Assembly: GCF_021917145.1 (NCBI RefSeq)
Contig: NC_061075.1
Span: forward strand, 5,293,240 to 5,357,239
Source of the DNA: Hypomesus transpacificus
Taxonomy: Eukaryota; Chordata; Actinopteri; Osmeriformes; Osmeridae
Direction: 5' to 3'
DNA length: 64,000 nucleotides
The position numbers and the translations under genes were made by a program. The notes under the pieces were generated by a model that was not told the DNA's origin, did not search any database, and saw nothing but the letters and a program-made list of their open reading frames with translations. This document shows, piece by piece, positions 24,384-35,497 of the stretch. Each line of letters begins with the position of its first letter. Within the stretch, counting starts at the first letter, position 1.

Positions 24384-25071
24384 TCATGGACCTGGTCGCT
24401 CCGCCAGCAGGACCATTTCCTGTATCGTATTGGAGTCTTGCTGTGCCACCGCTCTCCGGTCGGCAGGAGGGAGCTCCCTCAGGAAACGGTCCATGACGAC
24501 CTGGTCTGCGACGCCATTGGGACCACGCCGTTCAGGTTGTAGCCAACGGTATACAATGCGCTGGAGCTGGGCCATTTGCACGGGAGGAGGAACCCCAGGA
24601 ACATAAGTCCAGGTCTGTTACTGTTGGGCTGCCGCTCCTGGGGATAACCCGGCCCGAGCCAGTACGGCTGCCCTTCAGGCACGTATAGTCCTAGACTTCA
24701 TCCGTTAGAAGGGCGTAACAGGCCCGCTGGGCTTCTCCGCTCAAGAATGGGGCAAGCACCTTAGCCTAATCAGCTCGTGGCTAGCCTTCCCGGCCCGCCA
24801 CCACCTCGAAGGTGTGCAGGTAAGCCTCGATTTCATTGTCGGCCGTAAGCTTGGTCAGGACCTGGTTGGCTGTGCGCCGTGCATCAGTGGCTGCCGCGTG
24901 TTGCGTCTGTAGCCACCCTCTCGTCAGTTGACCTAGGTTTGTCACAAGCTGTTGAGTCACCCTCTGTTGGTCTATGGATGCTTTGAGTAGGTGGCCCAGT
25001 ATAGTAGCGGGGTCGACAGGGACATCAGGGCCCTCCACTTGGCTTGGAGATCGGCTGCTCCGCTGAGACAT
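24384..25071 (-). pseudogene. Gypsy gag, broken
   Basis: The frame starting at 25,071 (MSQRSSRSPSQVEGP) is about 96 codons and ends ...EIEAYLHTFEVVAGREG, a typical start of the capsid part in this retrotransposon group. The rest continues in shifted frames to about 24,384 (MDRFLRELPPADRRAVAQQD). The start is about 44 bases downstream of the 5' LTR remnant, which leaves room for a primer-binding site at about 25,095-25,114. Confidence 0.6.
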
Positions 25072-25181
25072 CTTCTTTGCCAGGGTTTAACTCAGTGCAC
25101 GCATTCTCCACCACTGTGGCAAAGAAAGAGGTCGGGCGGAGAGTGAATGGGTTTTTTAATGCAGCCGAAACTAAACAATTA

Positions 25182-25577
25182 AATGTATTTACATTTAAAG
25201 AACGAAATTCATGAAGTCACAATTGTATTTTGAACAAACAGCAAATTTGTCAGAAAACTTTAACACTGTTTACCGCCTTGCATCATGGGAATGATGCCAA
25301 TGAGCCATGCTATCTTAATTTTTTCACGTTGTTATTTCATTCCTTAGTCAGTTTGACAGTATAACCTTCAAATGCAACCTTTCTGTTCAAAGCATAACTG
25401 TTTCAAAGCATATTTAAAAGTATATCGAAAGTGTACTATTTTCTAAGTATACTCCTTAAAAGTATATCAAAAGTGAACTATTCTATAAGTATACTTCTTA
25501 AAAGTATATCAAAAGTGAACTAAAAGTGTACTATCCATATTTTTGTATACTTATAGTATACTTATTTTTGTAAGGGT
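25182..25577. repeat. Right flank and right arm of the split MITE
   Basis: About 200 bases of undefined AT-rich sequence are followed by repeated AAAGTATATC and AAGTATACTT motifs, then the terminal TTTTTGTAAGGG that mirrors CCCTTACAAA at 18,309. No gene is seen. Confidence 0.5.
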
Positions 25578-27194
25578 TGTTAAGGCAATAAGAAGCTATA
25601 ATCATAATGTTTGCAGAAGGATCTTTGTGACTTAATGCTATTATAGTAAGAGAATGTCTCATAAGGGTGCATTTCCACTGAAGGGAAAACTTGGGCAACT
25701 CTGACTTACTTTCCTCTTCCTCGAAAAAAACCTTATGTCCATCTCGTCATGTCTGAAGTGCTAGCTGCAAGCGCAACGCTTTGATCAAAGAGTATGGGAG
25801 TTGAATCTGCGTGCGTGATGAGACCGTTTGTGTTGGAAACCAGGAAAACGCAGAGTAGATTTATATTGCTATGGGTATTCCCCCTACTGATAAAGTGGAA
25901 TGGATTTGATTGTGAAGCAATGGAAAAAACTAGTAGACTAGTAGACCAGTCATGCACTAATATTTTGATAGCAAATATTTTGAATAGTTTGAGTCGTAGA
26001 TCTTCTGTACACCTTCCGTAGGGCTCGTTCCCTTCATGTTCTTCCAAACACATCTCAGGGCTCGACACATCTCATCTGCTTTTCTGGGACAAGTGGATTT
26101 CTTCTGTAGGGCAAGTGGAAGCGAAATGTATTTTCCCCACTTAACGTTATGTGCAGTGCCACTCATTACGTTTATTTACCCAGAGCTGCCAACTCTCACG
26201 GTTTCGCCGTGTGACACACGCATTTCAACCATTTCTCACGCTCTCACGCCACACCTTGTATATCTCACGCTGAAAAGGCAACGCCAGCTTTTTTCCTTAG
26301 TGTTTCGGTGAAGTTCATCTCGGTGAATTCTGCTCCAAAAAGGTGGAGGGTGGCAGCAGCACTGATCATACAACAAATGGCTGAGTGTGTGCGTGTATGT
26401 GCCTATCCGCGCGTCTTTTAAAGATGCCTTATCGGACGTGGTCCAATGGATATGCACTGTTAACATGGGTGTGGTAGTGGGCGGAGTAAAGGAAGGTGGA
26501 GTAAGACGGCTTACGTCCCCGATAAATGGATGACACGCGCTGCCCGATTGACCTGCCTGAACTACCTGCGCTTATTGCCTCAAAGAGTTAATGTCAAGCC
26601 CTGCTTCTGGCAGTAAAGAACATTGTCAAGATTAATGACAGCTAGCTGTGAGCTAAGTGGCACTAAGATGAGTGCTTGTTAGCTGTTAGCCACTTACCTA
26701 ACAACTTGCTACCTAGTCAGAGTAAACTACCACCAAAAACATACATTAGATTTTTCTTTAATAATAAATAACTTTCCCATGATTAAATATAAGTCCTTGG
26801 TGGCCATGTGCCGCACTTTCACGTCATCCACCAATCCAGCCAAAGCATATTGATTAGCATCCGTACTCTTGAAAACCTTCAAGCTATCCCCACTGTATGG
26901 GGAAGGGGTATGCACAAGATAAATGTTTACAGCTCTGTCATGGCCAATTGGGACAAGCCTAGGGCAGATAATAAGGAACCAAAGAAAACGGGGGGTAACA
27001 AATAGGATAAGGATCAGATTTGTTTTTACATATCTCTGTCTCTCTTATTGAAATCGGCACTGTGGGCGGCCATATTGAACAAGAAGTTCTCCAGACCACT
27101 AGGGGCAGTGTAAAGTGGAAATAGTTGGATTCCCACCAAAATACAGTTGGTCAATTTTAAATTATTCCAACCAAGAACACAACTTAAATTCACT
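25578..27194. other. Intergenic, no gene recognised
   Basis: Scattered short frames lack motifs or splice context. Some segments (for example near 26,180-26,280) look like old dispersed repeat. Nothing coding or structural could be supported. Confidence 0.4.
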
Positions 27195-27199
27195 AATGT

Positions 27200-27531
27200 A
27201 TCACGAACCCGGCTCAGGGGTTGAGACAGAACAAAGGGGAACACATGCGCGAGAACTATGCTGTGGTAATTTATTAAAGAATACTAATTTAACATAACTA
27301 GACGTGAGGTATGCTAGTCAGTAAGTCAGTGGTGTACATGTGTGTGAGTGTCTCATGATAGCGAGCAGTGTTGAAAGGTGTATTAACAAAAGTCAAAAGG
27401 TTGCCACAACTCAAAACAAAAGCGTGCTGCGGACAAACGGAAGGGTCGTCTCTCTCTTCTGACGTCCTCTTAAAGGGGAGGAAACCAATGGGCCCAGGTG
27501 TAGCCACTTGACGGCTGAGGAGGCCGTCACA
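27200..27531 (-). mobile_element. Solo LTR with 5-bp target duplication
   Basis: On the minus strand this 332-bp segment starts TGTGACGGCCTCCTC and contains an AATTA/TTTAATAAATTA-type poly(A) region. It ends near GGGTTCGTGAT. It is bounded by AATGT at 27,195-27,199 and 27,532-27,536. The size, TG start and 5-bp duplication fit a solo gypsy-type LTR left by LTR-LTR recombination. It is not closely similar to the LTR at 18,590. Confidence 0.65.
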
Positions 27532-27689
27532 AATGTAAGTTGGTTTTATTATATTTTAATAATAATATGTTTAACAAAATGCCCTTTCTTAGTTTCAGCG
27601 ATGTTGTACTGCGTTATGTTCGATAACAATTAAACCTCCAAGACAGGTGGTCTGGAGAACTTCTTGTTGTGAGCAATTTGACATAAAAC

Positions 27690-27815
27690 GTTTCTGCAAA
27701 TGTTGTGTTTTGGGCTAATGCTGTGGTGTTCTCAGCTAATGCTGCTGTGTTCTCGGCTGATGTTGGTGGTGTGAACCAATGCTGTTGTGTTGTCACTTTA
27801 TGTTGTGGTGTTGTA
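27690..27815. repeat. Degenerate short tandem repeat
   Basis: About five diverged copies of a roughly 21-base unit with core AATGCTG(T/C)(G)GTGTTCT. Frames through it are low-complexity and not taken as genes. Confidence 0.5.
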
Positions 27816-28027
27816 AGTAGTTGATTGTTTTTTGAAATGCAGCGTTTTTATAATGTTTCGTTTTTGTTAATGTCGTTGTGTTTTCAACTTTTGTTTTTAA
27901 TTTTTGCTAATGTTGGTGTGAGGTGCACCTGTGAGCCACCGTATATTGTTCTAAGAAACCAAATGTTTACTCTTCAACAGGTCAGCAAACGCTTTGTCGC
28001 CTCGATTTGTCCGGTTAACAAACGTTT

Positions 28028-29071
28028 TAGGGCTGCAACTAACGATTATTTTAATAATCGATTAATCTGTCGATTCTTTTTTCAATTAATTGATGATTCA
28101 GATAAAAAAACAAAAAAGCATTAATTTACAACCCTTTGTTCAAAAACAGAACTGACAGTGCAAATTCACAGTGCAAAAAATCTTCAGAATGTGCACAAAC
28201 AGGCACACAATTTAAAAAAAATTAGTAATATTTGCTTGGATTAAATGCTATTTTCCAAGATGAGCTATTTATTTGAGTTTTGTTTAAAGCTTTATTGAAA
28301 ATTGAAAGGTTGTGGAAGTAGGCCAGACTTTATTACAAAAATCTGGTGTATATTTAAGATTTTTTGACACAATTATTTTTTGAAAAAAGTTAAGATTTGC
28401 AAGGATTAAGCTATTTTCAAAAGATAAGTGATTTTCTATCATTTTATTTGAAACTTCAATGAACAAGTAAAGGCTGTGGAAGTATACCAGACATTGTTAA
28501 GATACTCTGGTGTCTGTTTGACGTTTTATATTCCAAAAAATATGAACAATTTTTCAAAATGGTATGGGTAGTTTTCACCGGGTCCTAACGCGATGCTGCA
28601 AAGTAGCGTCTTCCGAATGTGAGACGAATGTCGAATATGAAACTAACTTCACCTCGGTCAATTAACACGCTTTTCCGATGTATTTAGTGTGAAATGCTCC
28701 CACACCTTTAATGACTTGGGTCGTAGCTACTGATTTCTCTGCCTCCGCCATGTATTTCAGAACAACGTTACTCACCAACGTCTCTCCGATGGCCTTTCCT
28801 CTGACTCCGCTGGGCGCTCAACTGAACATTTTTTTTGTTTATACTCAAACATATCCGCGACTTATTGAATGGTGTAATAGTTGCGCGACACAAAAAATTA
28901 AAAGCATGCCATGCTCAACTGAACATTTTTTTTGTTTATACTCAAACATATCCGCGACTTATTGAATGGTGTAATAGTTGCGCGACACAAAAAATTAAAA
29001 GCATGCCATGCTTTGATTGATTTTGAATGATTGATTTTAATCGATTTAATAGATTCGTTGTGGCAGCCCTA
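28028..29071. mobile_element. Non-autonomous hAT element, 8-bp TSD
   Basis: Bounded by a perfect AAACGTTT duplication (28,020-28,027 and 29,072-29,079). The ends are TAGGGCTGCAACTAACGATT and, at the right, a mirrored ...GTTGTGGCAGCCCTA. An 8-bp duplication with CAGGG-like ends is the hAT pattern. The interior lacks a transposase and contains a 97-bp direct duplication near the right end. Confidence 0.85.
28816..29009 (+). repeat. 97-bp tandem duplication
   Basis: Two adjacent, essentially identical copies (28,816-28,912 and 28,913-29,009), each starting GCTCAACTGAACATTTTTTT and ending AAAAGCATGCCAT. The near-identity indicates a recent duplication inside the hAT element. Confidence 0.9.
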
Positions 29072-29292
29072 AAACGTTTGAACAAATCTCTGCTTACGAA
29101 GGCGTTGGCAGACCAGTCGAAGAGTAAGCATTTGCAGTTTGTTGAATGTGTTGAATGTTTAATTTCAAAATACAGATTTTTTGTTTAAATGCTAGGTTTC
29201 ATCATTGTGCCAAACAAAGAATGTTTCATTCAGACATATTTTACAAAGTGCTTTATTCAGTGTTACCCAATCACTGCAGTTGTTTTATGTTG

Positions 29293-30510
29293 TACACTGT
29301 AAAAAATAAATAATAATTACCGCACTTTTTCTGTAAATTATACGTGTTTTTTTCTGTATTTCTGAATGACAGGAAATACAGATAGAAAGACAATGGCAAA
29401 CTGTAAATGTATAATTATACATAAGAATTACTGCCAAATGTTGTTACTTAAAAATACACTATTATGTCTGTTTTTTTTACAAATATTAATAAAATTTTCA
29501 CGAAAATGTTCCGTAAAAACACATAACTTCACTTTATCAAAACGAGCTATTTTAACAGTTATTTTGCAGATGTTTACTTTCATCCCACGGACAAATAACT
29601 TAACAACATAATTTTTGGTTTAGACATAGGAACCTTGAATTGTGAACTGAGCTCGGTTAGTTGACGTCATGCAATCCCACCATGCACCAGTCAATTTCAA
29701 AGACTACAAAAGCCTTTTTGGGGCTATCTCGTTGTTTATGATCATTGACCAATGCACTTATAGTAAAGCTCTCTCTTGGAAGTCCTTTTTGATAAAAGTG
29801 TCTGCTAAATTAATATATGTAAAGACGCCAGAGTAGGACGAAGGAAAGTTGATTAGATAGTTGTGTAGCAGCAACGCTCCTGTTACCCAGAATGCCACGC
29901 GGCAAGCTGAAAAGCTACAGAGTTAAAGGTTTAAACTTAGTTAGATAAGCATTGTTTGGAGTTTTGTTGTTGTGTTCGTTCTGTTTTTATATGTGTAATG
30001 TGATGGTCTGTAGTTTGGGTCTAATAACTGTTCACCTTGAGTGTGCATGTTGTCCAGTTAGATCCGTATCTAATCTGTTTCAAATGTGTTGTCCTCGTTG
30101 AATACTGTCCTTTTCCGACCCGACCAGATTGTTGGCGCTACAGATTTAATCTAAAGCGCAGTAAATGGTTGAGTTTTTGTATTCTGATTACAGTATCTGA
30201 ATACTGAGTAATGTGCACACGAGTGGCTTTGAATGAACATGGAAAGTCATAGTAACTTAATTAGGCTTTATTCATAATTTGTATTTATTGAAAATGCTGT
30301 TTTTACAGAGGAGTTATGTTAGTAAAAGTCATATTTAAGGGCAAAGAACAGCCTGAAATGTCATATTACAGATACATCTTGTACATTTGGTACTGGAATA
30401 ATTGATGTTAACGAAAAAAAAATGTTTTACGGTATTTTAATGGGTGTAATTTGGGGTCCCAGCTGCCAGATTGTTCCTGTTTTTTTACCCTTTTTTTTTT
30501 TTACAGTGTA
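29293..30510. mobile_element. 1.2-kb TIR element, unclassified
   Basis: TACACTGTAAAAAA at the left is mirrored by TTTTTTACAGTGTA at the right. The interior has short frames only. It is probably a non-autonomous DNA transposon. I could not define its target duplication. Confidence 0.55.
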
Positions 30511-30517
30511 GATCTTG

Positions 30518-30868
30518 CAGGGTATGTTTTTTACTTTGAAACAATGGTCCAGATTACAGTTACTGCGGGATGACAAGGTAACACTTGAGTAATTAGTGAG
30601 GAGTTATGTTTTTCACTTTAAAATAATGGTCCACATCACTAGTAGTTCCTGCAGGATGACAAGGTAACGCTTGAGTAATTAGTGAGGAGTTAACATGTTT
30701 GTCTCTTTAAAATAATGGTCCACATCACTGGTAGTTCCTGCAGAATGACAAGGTAACGCTTGAGTAATTAGTGAGGCGTTAACATGTTTGTCACTTTAAA
30801 TAATGGTCCACATCACTAGTAGTTCCTGCAGGATGACAAGGTAACGCTTGAGTAATTAGTGAGGAGTT
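30518..30868 (+). repeat. Tandem array of about 90-bp units (four copies)
   Basis: Four copies share the blocks AATAATGGTCCACATCACTA, TCCTGCAGGATGACAAGGTA and CTTGAGTAATTAGTGAGG. The first copy is the most diverged. The third and fourth carry AACATGTTTGTC(A/T)CTTT. No gene is seen. Confidence 0.85.
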
Positions 30869-32130
30869 ATGCTGGTTTTCACAAGTAATATGTAAACTTT
30901 TATATTTGACACATACGGTACAGGCATACATTTCTGTGAGGCACTAGGGATATTCTAACAAACATTGTAATCTGGAAGATGTGGTTTAGCGCTTATCGCA
31001 ACATAAATTCAACCAATGTCTTCATTAAGGATGCAAATTGTTTTTGACAAGAGAACATCAATATGTTCATATTCATATCCTAAATATGTCAGTGTATTGC
31101 TTGTTATTTTGTGTTTTGGCCACTAGAGGTCCTCATGCCCGGCTTGCTCAGTTCTGATTTTGTTATTAGGTTCACCTGGGCCTCGTTCTGTTAGGGGTAT
31201 TTAGGGGACTCAGTCTAATGCCACCTTGCTTGATGTTTAAGTTTTGATGATGCCGGTTGCCTATGCAGTTCCAAAATTGTTCCTACTTTTGTTAATCTTA
31301 CTTTTGCAGAGCCAATTAAAAGACCTTCAGCCTCTCCCGTTCCAAGTGCGTCTCACTTTTGGGTTCACCCTCCAATCCTCAGGCGGCTACTGTAACATAA
31401 AGGTAGGTCTTTGGAGTCTGAAACATATTGAACTGACACTCAAGAGCTCATAATAGTGAACTAATCCAATCATGAGCGTGTCAGCATCACTTCCTAATTA
31501 TTAACAATTTTAAACAAATTATAATTATTTGTATTATTCCATGTTTAAGTTTGAAATAAACAGACAGTCCATCCTTTGGTAAGAGTAGTCACAATCTCAA
31601 CCTGTAGCTAACGTTTTCGGGGGATATAATATTCATAAACTGGTTTCCACAATGAACCCATTTGAGGCACAAGCTTCTGAAATTCTATGACCATGTTAAG
31701 AGTAAAACAAAATGTTGGATGATTAGTAATTAATTGGTATTTCTTTCTTAATTGCTCATAGTTCACAAGTAGTTCTCAATGAGAATATATTTATTTAGTA
31801 ATAACGAAATACCTACCAAGGAACTACCTTTGTAGTAAATTAGCTATTACTTACTGCTTAGTTAATCTTGGTTCCATATTAGTTAATAGTGTTAAATAGC
31901 TACTCATTAACACGGACCATTATTCTAAAGTGTAACCAATACATTTCTCTCAAGTCACTTTACACACTGTCAACATCAGCTCAATATTGCACTAACTGTA
32001 CCCCACTTGTCTTAGGTTGTCTTAGGTTAGTATGGGTCTGTTCTAGGTTAGTATAGGTCTATAAGGTTAGTATAGGTCATTATGTGCATTATAGGTCTAG
32101 TATATTGTATATTGCATACTTTTCTGTATA
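30869..32130. other. Intergenic, no gene recognised
   Basis: AT-rich. Segments near 31,830-31,940 (for example GGACCATTATTCTAAAGTGT) resemble a diverged inverted relative of the 90-bp array unit. The frame 31,244-31,453 has a hydrophobic start but no other support. Confidence 0.4.
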
Positions 32131-32139
32131 TTAGGATGT

Positions 32140-33055
32140 TTATTAGGGGCCAAACAGCAGCGAAGCTACTGTGGCACCTATTGGAATTGTTAGTTTTTTT
32201 ATTAGGGGCCTGTGTGGCACCTATTATTTTTGTTAGTTTTATTATTATTATTATTAGTGTCCAAGCAGCAGCGAAGCTTTTAGTTTTTGTTAGTTTTATT
32301 ATTATTATACTTTGGACTAGGAGTCTATGGCAGCCCATAGAACCGATTGGTGCCAAGTTTTGAAATTTGGCACACAGATGTGATGGGAACGGTCTCCTGA
32401 TTGTCACCAAGTTTCGTGTCAATCCCTGAAGCACTATAGCGCCACCAAGGGGTCAAAGTTGAAGGTGTGTTTACGTCCACAACTTTTGAACCGTAAGATC
32501 GTTTTTCTTAAGTGAGGTATCATTGGATTCCTTAGATGCAGATGATTCGACTGAACTCTTTCGAACTCCTCCCAGGCCGCAGCTCCGATTTTCATGAAAA
32601 TCGTAACAGATCATCTTCAGACCATGCCGACAAAAAGTTATCAAAATGTTATTGATAAGTCAAACCGTTCACGAATAACGCGCACATGATTTGACAAAGA
32701 GCACGCCAAAGCGGACGTGAGGCCTTGTCTTTGCGACGGTTTACCATATGGAGACGAAACTTTGTAAATGTCATCACTCGTGACACATCATGTCATTTCG
32801 AACGTTGTCTCAAAATTACATATTAACCAAACGGGTCGGCTCATCGTTACAAAATTCGGTATATATCTTTTGCACAACACCGTGAAGGTAATCAAAAGTT
32901 TCGGGGTAACGCCACTGCGTTACCGAAAAGTATAATGCAATTTTAAAAAGCAAATCTTTTATTAAAAGTTTTGCTTTGCTTCTTTAGCTACTGAATTTCC
33001 ATATCGAATGCTGTTTGGCCCCTTCATTGTTGCTTGCAGCTATATTTATTATAAT
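32140..33055. repeat. Dispersed fish repeat with GGGGCCAAACAGCAGC ends
   Basis: Starts near GGGGCCAAACAGCAGCGAAG (and repeats a version at about 32,263). It ends with the mirrored GCTGTTTGGCCCCTTCATTG followed by GCTTGCAGCTATATTTATTA. ATT-trinucleotide runs lie near the left end. The interior is not clearly coding. I recognise this only as a multi-copy-type element. Confidence 0.5.
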
Positions 33056-33195
33056 TTTTATTCTATTTAATTTGAGTTTGTCATAGATGTAATCTATGTT
33101 CTTAGTACTTATAGACCTATGATATGTTATGCTAGGTTGCTTGCATTGTCTTGTCCCCAAGTCATTAGACGTGACAAGATATGAATAGACTATAC

Positions 33196-33275
33196 CAGGG
33201 GTCTCCAACCCTGCTCCTGAAACTACATGCCTGTAGGTTTTAGCTCCAACACCAATCTAGCACGCCTGCGGTTCT
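33196..33275. repeat. Partial dispersed repeat (CAGGGGTCTCCAACCCTGCT)
   Basis: CAGGGGTCTCCAACCCTGCT followed by GTAGGTTTTAGCTCCAACAC is a sequence familiar as an end of a widespread vertebrate/fish DNA-transposon-derived repeat. Only one end is present here. Confidence 0.5.
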
Positions 33276-33637
33276 AGGCACGGGCATGAAGAGAAGGGCG
33301 ACATTTTTGTGTTTAGCGCCCTCTGCTGGCATAAGAAAAGGTAGTGCGTTTGTGTGTTCACACCCATTGTCGCGCTGTTTATGTGGGTTTGGGGGGCGGG
33401 CGGCAGGGGTAAACATCTAAATCTCTCTTATTTCTCTGGTGTCCTACTGAATCGAACAAGGACCAGAGTCCTCATGACTACCTGGCCTGACAACACCAAG
33501 CTGACCTTGTCCAAAGCCACTGTCCATAGCCCACATTGTTGACCTAGTCCACCTGGTTGGACAGCTGGTCTGAATTCAGCCTGAAGAAAGGACACAGCCC
33601 ACCTATGTTTATTAAGCTGCTGGTCTTACATTTACAT

Positions 33638-33816
33638 TTACTCATTGAGCAGACGCTCTTATCCAGAGTGACTTACAGTAAGTACAGGGACATTCTCCCC
33701 AAGGCAAGTAGGGTGAAGTGCCTTGCCCAAGGACACAGTCATTTCACATGGCTGGGAATCAAACTGGCAACCTTCTGATTAATTACCCGATTCCCTAACC
33801 GCTCAGCCATCTGACT
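33638..33816 (-). repeat. tRNA-derived SINE, copy 2
   Basis: On the minus strand: head GTCAGATGGCTGAGCGGTTA (A box), B-box-like GTTTGATTCC, body GGGCAAGGCACTTCACCCTA, tail ending AAATGTAAATGT. This copy retains most of the tRNA-like promoter. Confidence 0.85.
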
Positions 33817-34264
33817 TCTTCTGAACATGCAAAAATACAAATGTGACAAAAAGGTAATCCACTCTGATCTCACCCAGCACAAGAAGAAGACAACCCCTAT
33901 TCGTCCTACTACTCTCTAGTGTATTCCTAGGTTTCAACCCATCAAAACCATTTGATCGATATTTGATGTCAGCAACGTTAGAGCAGAGGAATGTGCCCAC
34001 ATTGTTTACAAGCCTAAAGTATGCTTTATATTTACATCTCATGTGCTAGAGATAAGTGGAGTTATTAGTGGGGGCAGGTATTAATGTAATGTTTTTTTAT
34101 GTTAAGTTATTAAATGAATCCAAAGTCACATTTATATTGTATGAATTATAATTGCTTTCTTTTAATAAAGTTAGTTTGCAATACACTATCTCAATTGTGT
34201 TTATGTCATTGTATTCATGAAATTGATCATATCTTCATTTATCTTAAAAGCTAAAGGATTATAC

Positions 34265-34826
34265 TGTGCCCTCTAATTAATTTGATTGTCTATTCTGTGG
34301 CTGCGGGTTCTCCATTGCATCATCCCTATGAGATGGGTTGTCCATGATGGCCATCGGCATCTCTCAGCCTCCTCCTCCAAGCTGTCCAGTATGTTCCCCA
34401 GCAGAGAACTCACCTCTGGTGAAGACAGTAAATTATCAGTCTTTACATTAACAGAGTGACTAAGTTCAGTTCTGTATTTTTATTGATCTGAAGATTCGGA
34501 GAGAAAACAGACCTCTGACAATAAATGACAGCATAACACCAAGATTGGGTCTCAATCATGTCTCCTAGCTTCAAACGCCGGAGGACCATGTTTTATAGGG
34601 CCAAATAAAGTCAACATAGATTTTGACAGTCAGGCATAAATAGTCACAGAGAAAGATTCACAGCTCCCAGCCCATGACCACTCTCAGGAGAGAGATCATA
34701 GTTGGAGCTCTCCTCGTAGTCATCACAAGGGACGTTTACCCAGTCCTTTCTCCTGACCCTGAACATGTATTCAACTTGACACATACACAATCTACTCTTA
34801 TCAAAAGCAAACTGACATGAGAACAT
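34265..34826 (-). pseudogene. Unrecognised coding-like segments
   Basis: Two minus-strand stretches look more protein-like than the surrounding sequence. Positions 34,826-34,644 encode a 60-codon frame with FRVRRKDWVNVPCDDYEESS then a terminal acidic/Gly stretch. A second stretch at about 34,440-34,270 reads SSPEVSSLLGNILDSLEEEA and contains a good donor-like CCAGAG|GTGAGT. I do not recognise the family. They could be exons of an unannotated gene, remnants of a lost gene, or chance. Confidence 0.25.
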
Positions 34827-35039
34827 TTTAACGAGTATCCAATGACTAGTTCTATTGATTTGTGAATGTTCTATTGACTAGTGAATAATGAAAGTACACA
34901 GGATATCCCATGAATGCATGTATGGTGAGACAGACACAGTGATGCAATGTGTGTCCAAGTTAGGACTGTGATTGGAATTTTTAATAACACCCATTGGAAT
35001 GTCCTAGGAATTAGGAATTCCTGTTCTAGGAATGTCATT

Positions 35040-35220
35040 GAGGGAGTTGGGCTAGTAATCAGAAGGTTGCTGGATCGATTCCCCGCCGTGTCAAAATTAT
35101 GTTGTGTCCTTGGGCAAGGCACTTCACCCTACTTGCCTCGGGGGGAATGTCCCTGTACTTACTGTAAGTCGCTCTGGACAACAGCGTCTGCTAAATGACT
35201 AAATGTAATGTAATGTAATT
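35040..35220 (+). repeat. tRNA-derived SINE, copy 3 (5' truncated)
   Basis: Plus orientation. The A-box end is missing or diverged. It keeps GCTAGTAATCAGAAGGTTGC, GGATCGATTCC and GGGCAAGGCACTTCACCCTA, and ends in a short TAATG-repeat tail. Confidence 0.8.
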
Positions 35221-35497
35221 AATCACTGCATCTTTTGTTGTTTCAAACTGCATCATTTCAACATATTTGTCCAATAATACAACATAATACCTGCTTTTTC
35301 TCTCCCACATGAAAAACATAAGCCTACTTATGTAATATGTGTTGGTTTTGGATTGTGTTGGATGGTTTTAGTTTAATGACTGCCTGAAGTTCTTCAAAGT
35401 ATTGGGTGGTAAAGTCACATCATACATGTTTGTGCTTACAATACATGAATAAACACTAAGACAATGCTTACGTTTTTTTGTGTCACTTTATAAAATA

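Larger units (their letters stand above)
18590..25181 (-). mobile_element. Gmr1-like Ty3/gypsy LTR retrotransposon, degenerate
   Basis: Read on the minus strand the domain order is gag (25,071-24,384), protease (about 24,350-24,000), integrase (about 23,600-22,640), integrase C-terminal part, reverse transcriptase (22,490-22,080 and 20,049-19,690), and RNase H (19,496-19,260). Integrase before RT is the order described for Gmr1-type elements, not for ordinary gypsy elements. The 3' LTR spans 18,590-19,280 (TGTGATG...GCCACA), preceded by a G-rich polypurine tract. A 67-bp piece of the 5' LTR remains at 25,115-25,181, matching 18,590-18,656. A Harbinger fragment interrupts RT and a SINE sits in the LTR. 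Stops, frameshifts and a lost protease aspartate show that it is dead. Confidence 0.8.

Noticed and set aside
27614..27796. Thr/Ala/Asn-repeat peptide
   Set aside because: It is generated by a degenerate 21-base tandem repeat; low complexity and no gene context.
30518..30868. CRISPR-like array (regular repeats)
   Set aside because: Units are contiguous 90-bp tandem copies without unique spacers, in a vertebrate genome.
31244..31453. Possible short secreted peptide with hydrophobic start
   Set aside because: A single short frame with no second exon, no family resemblance and no promoter evidence.
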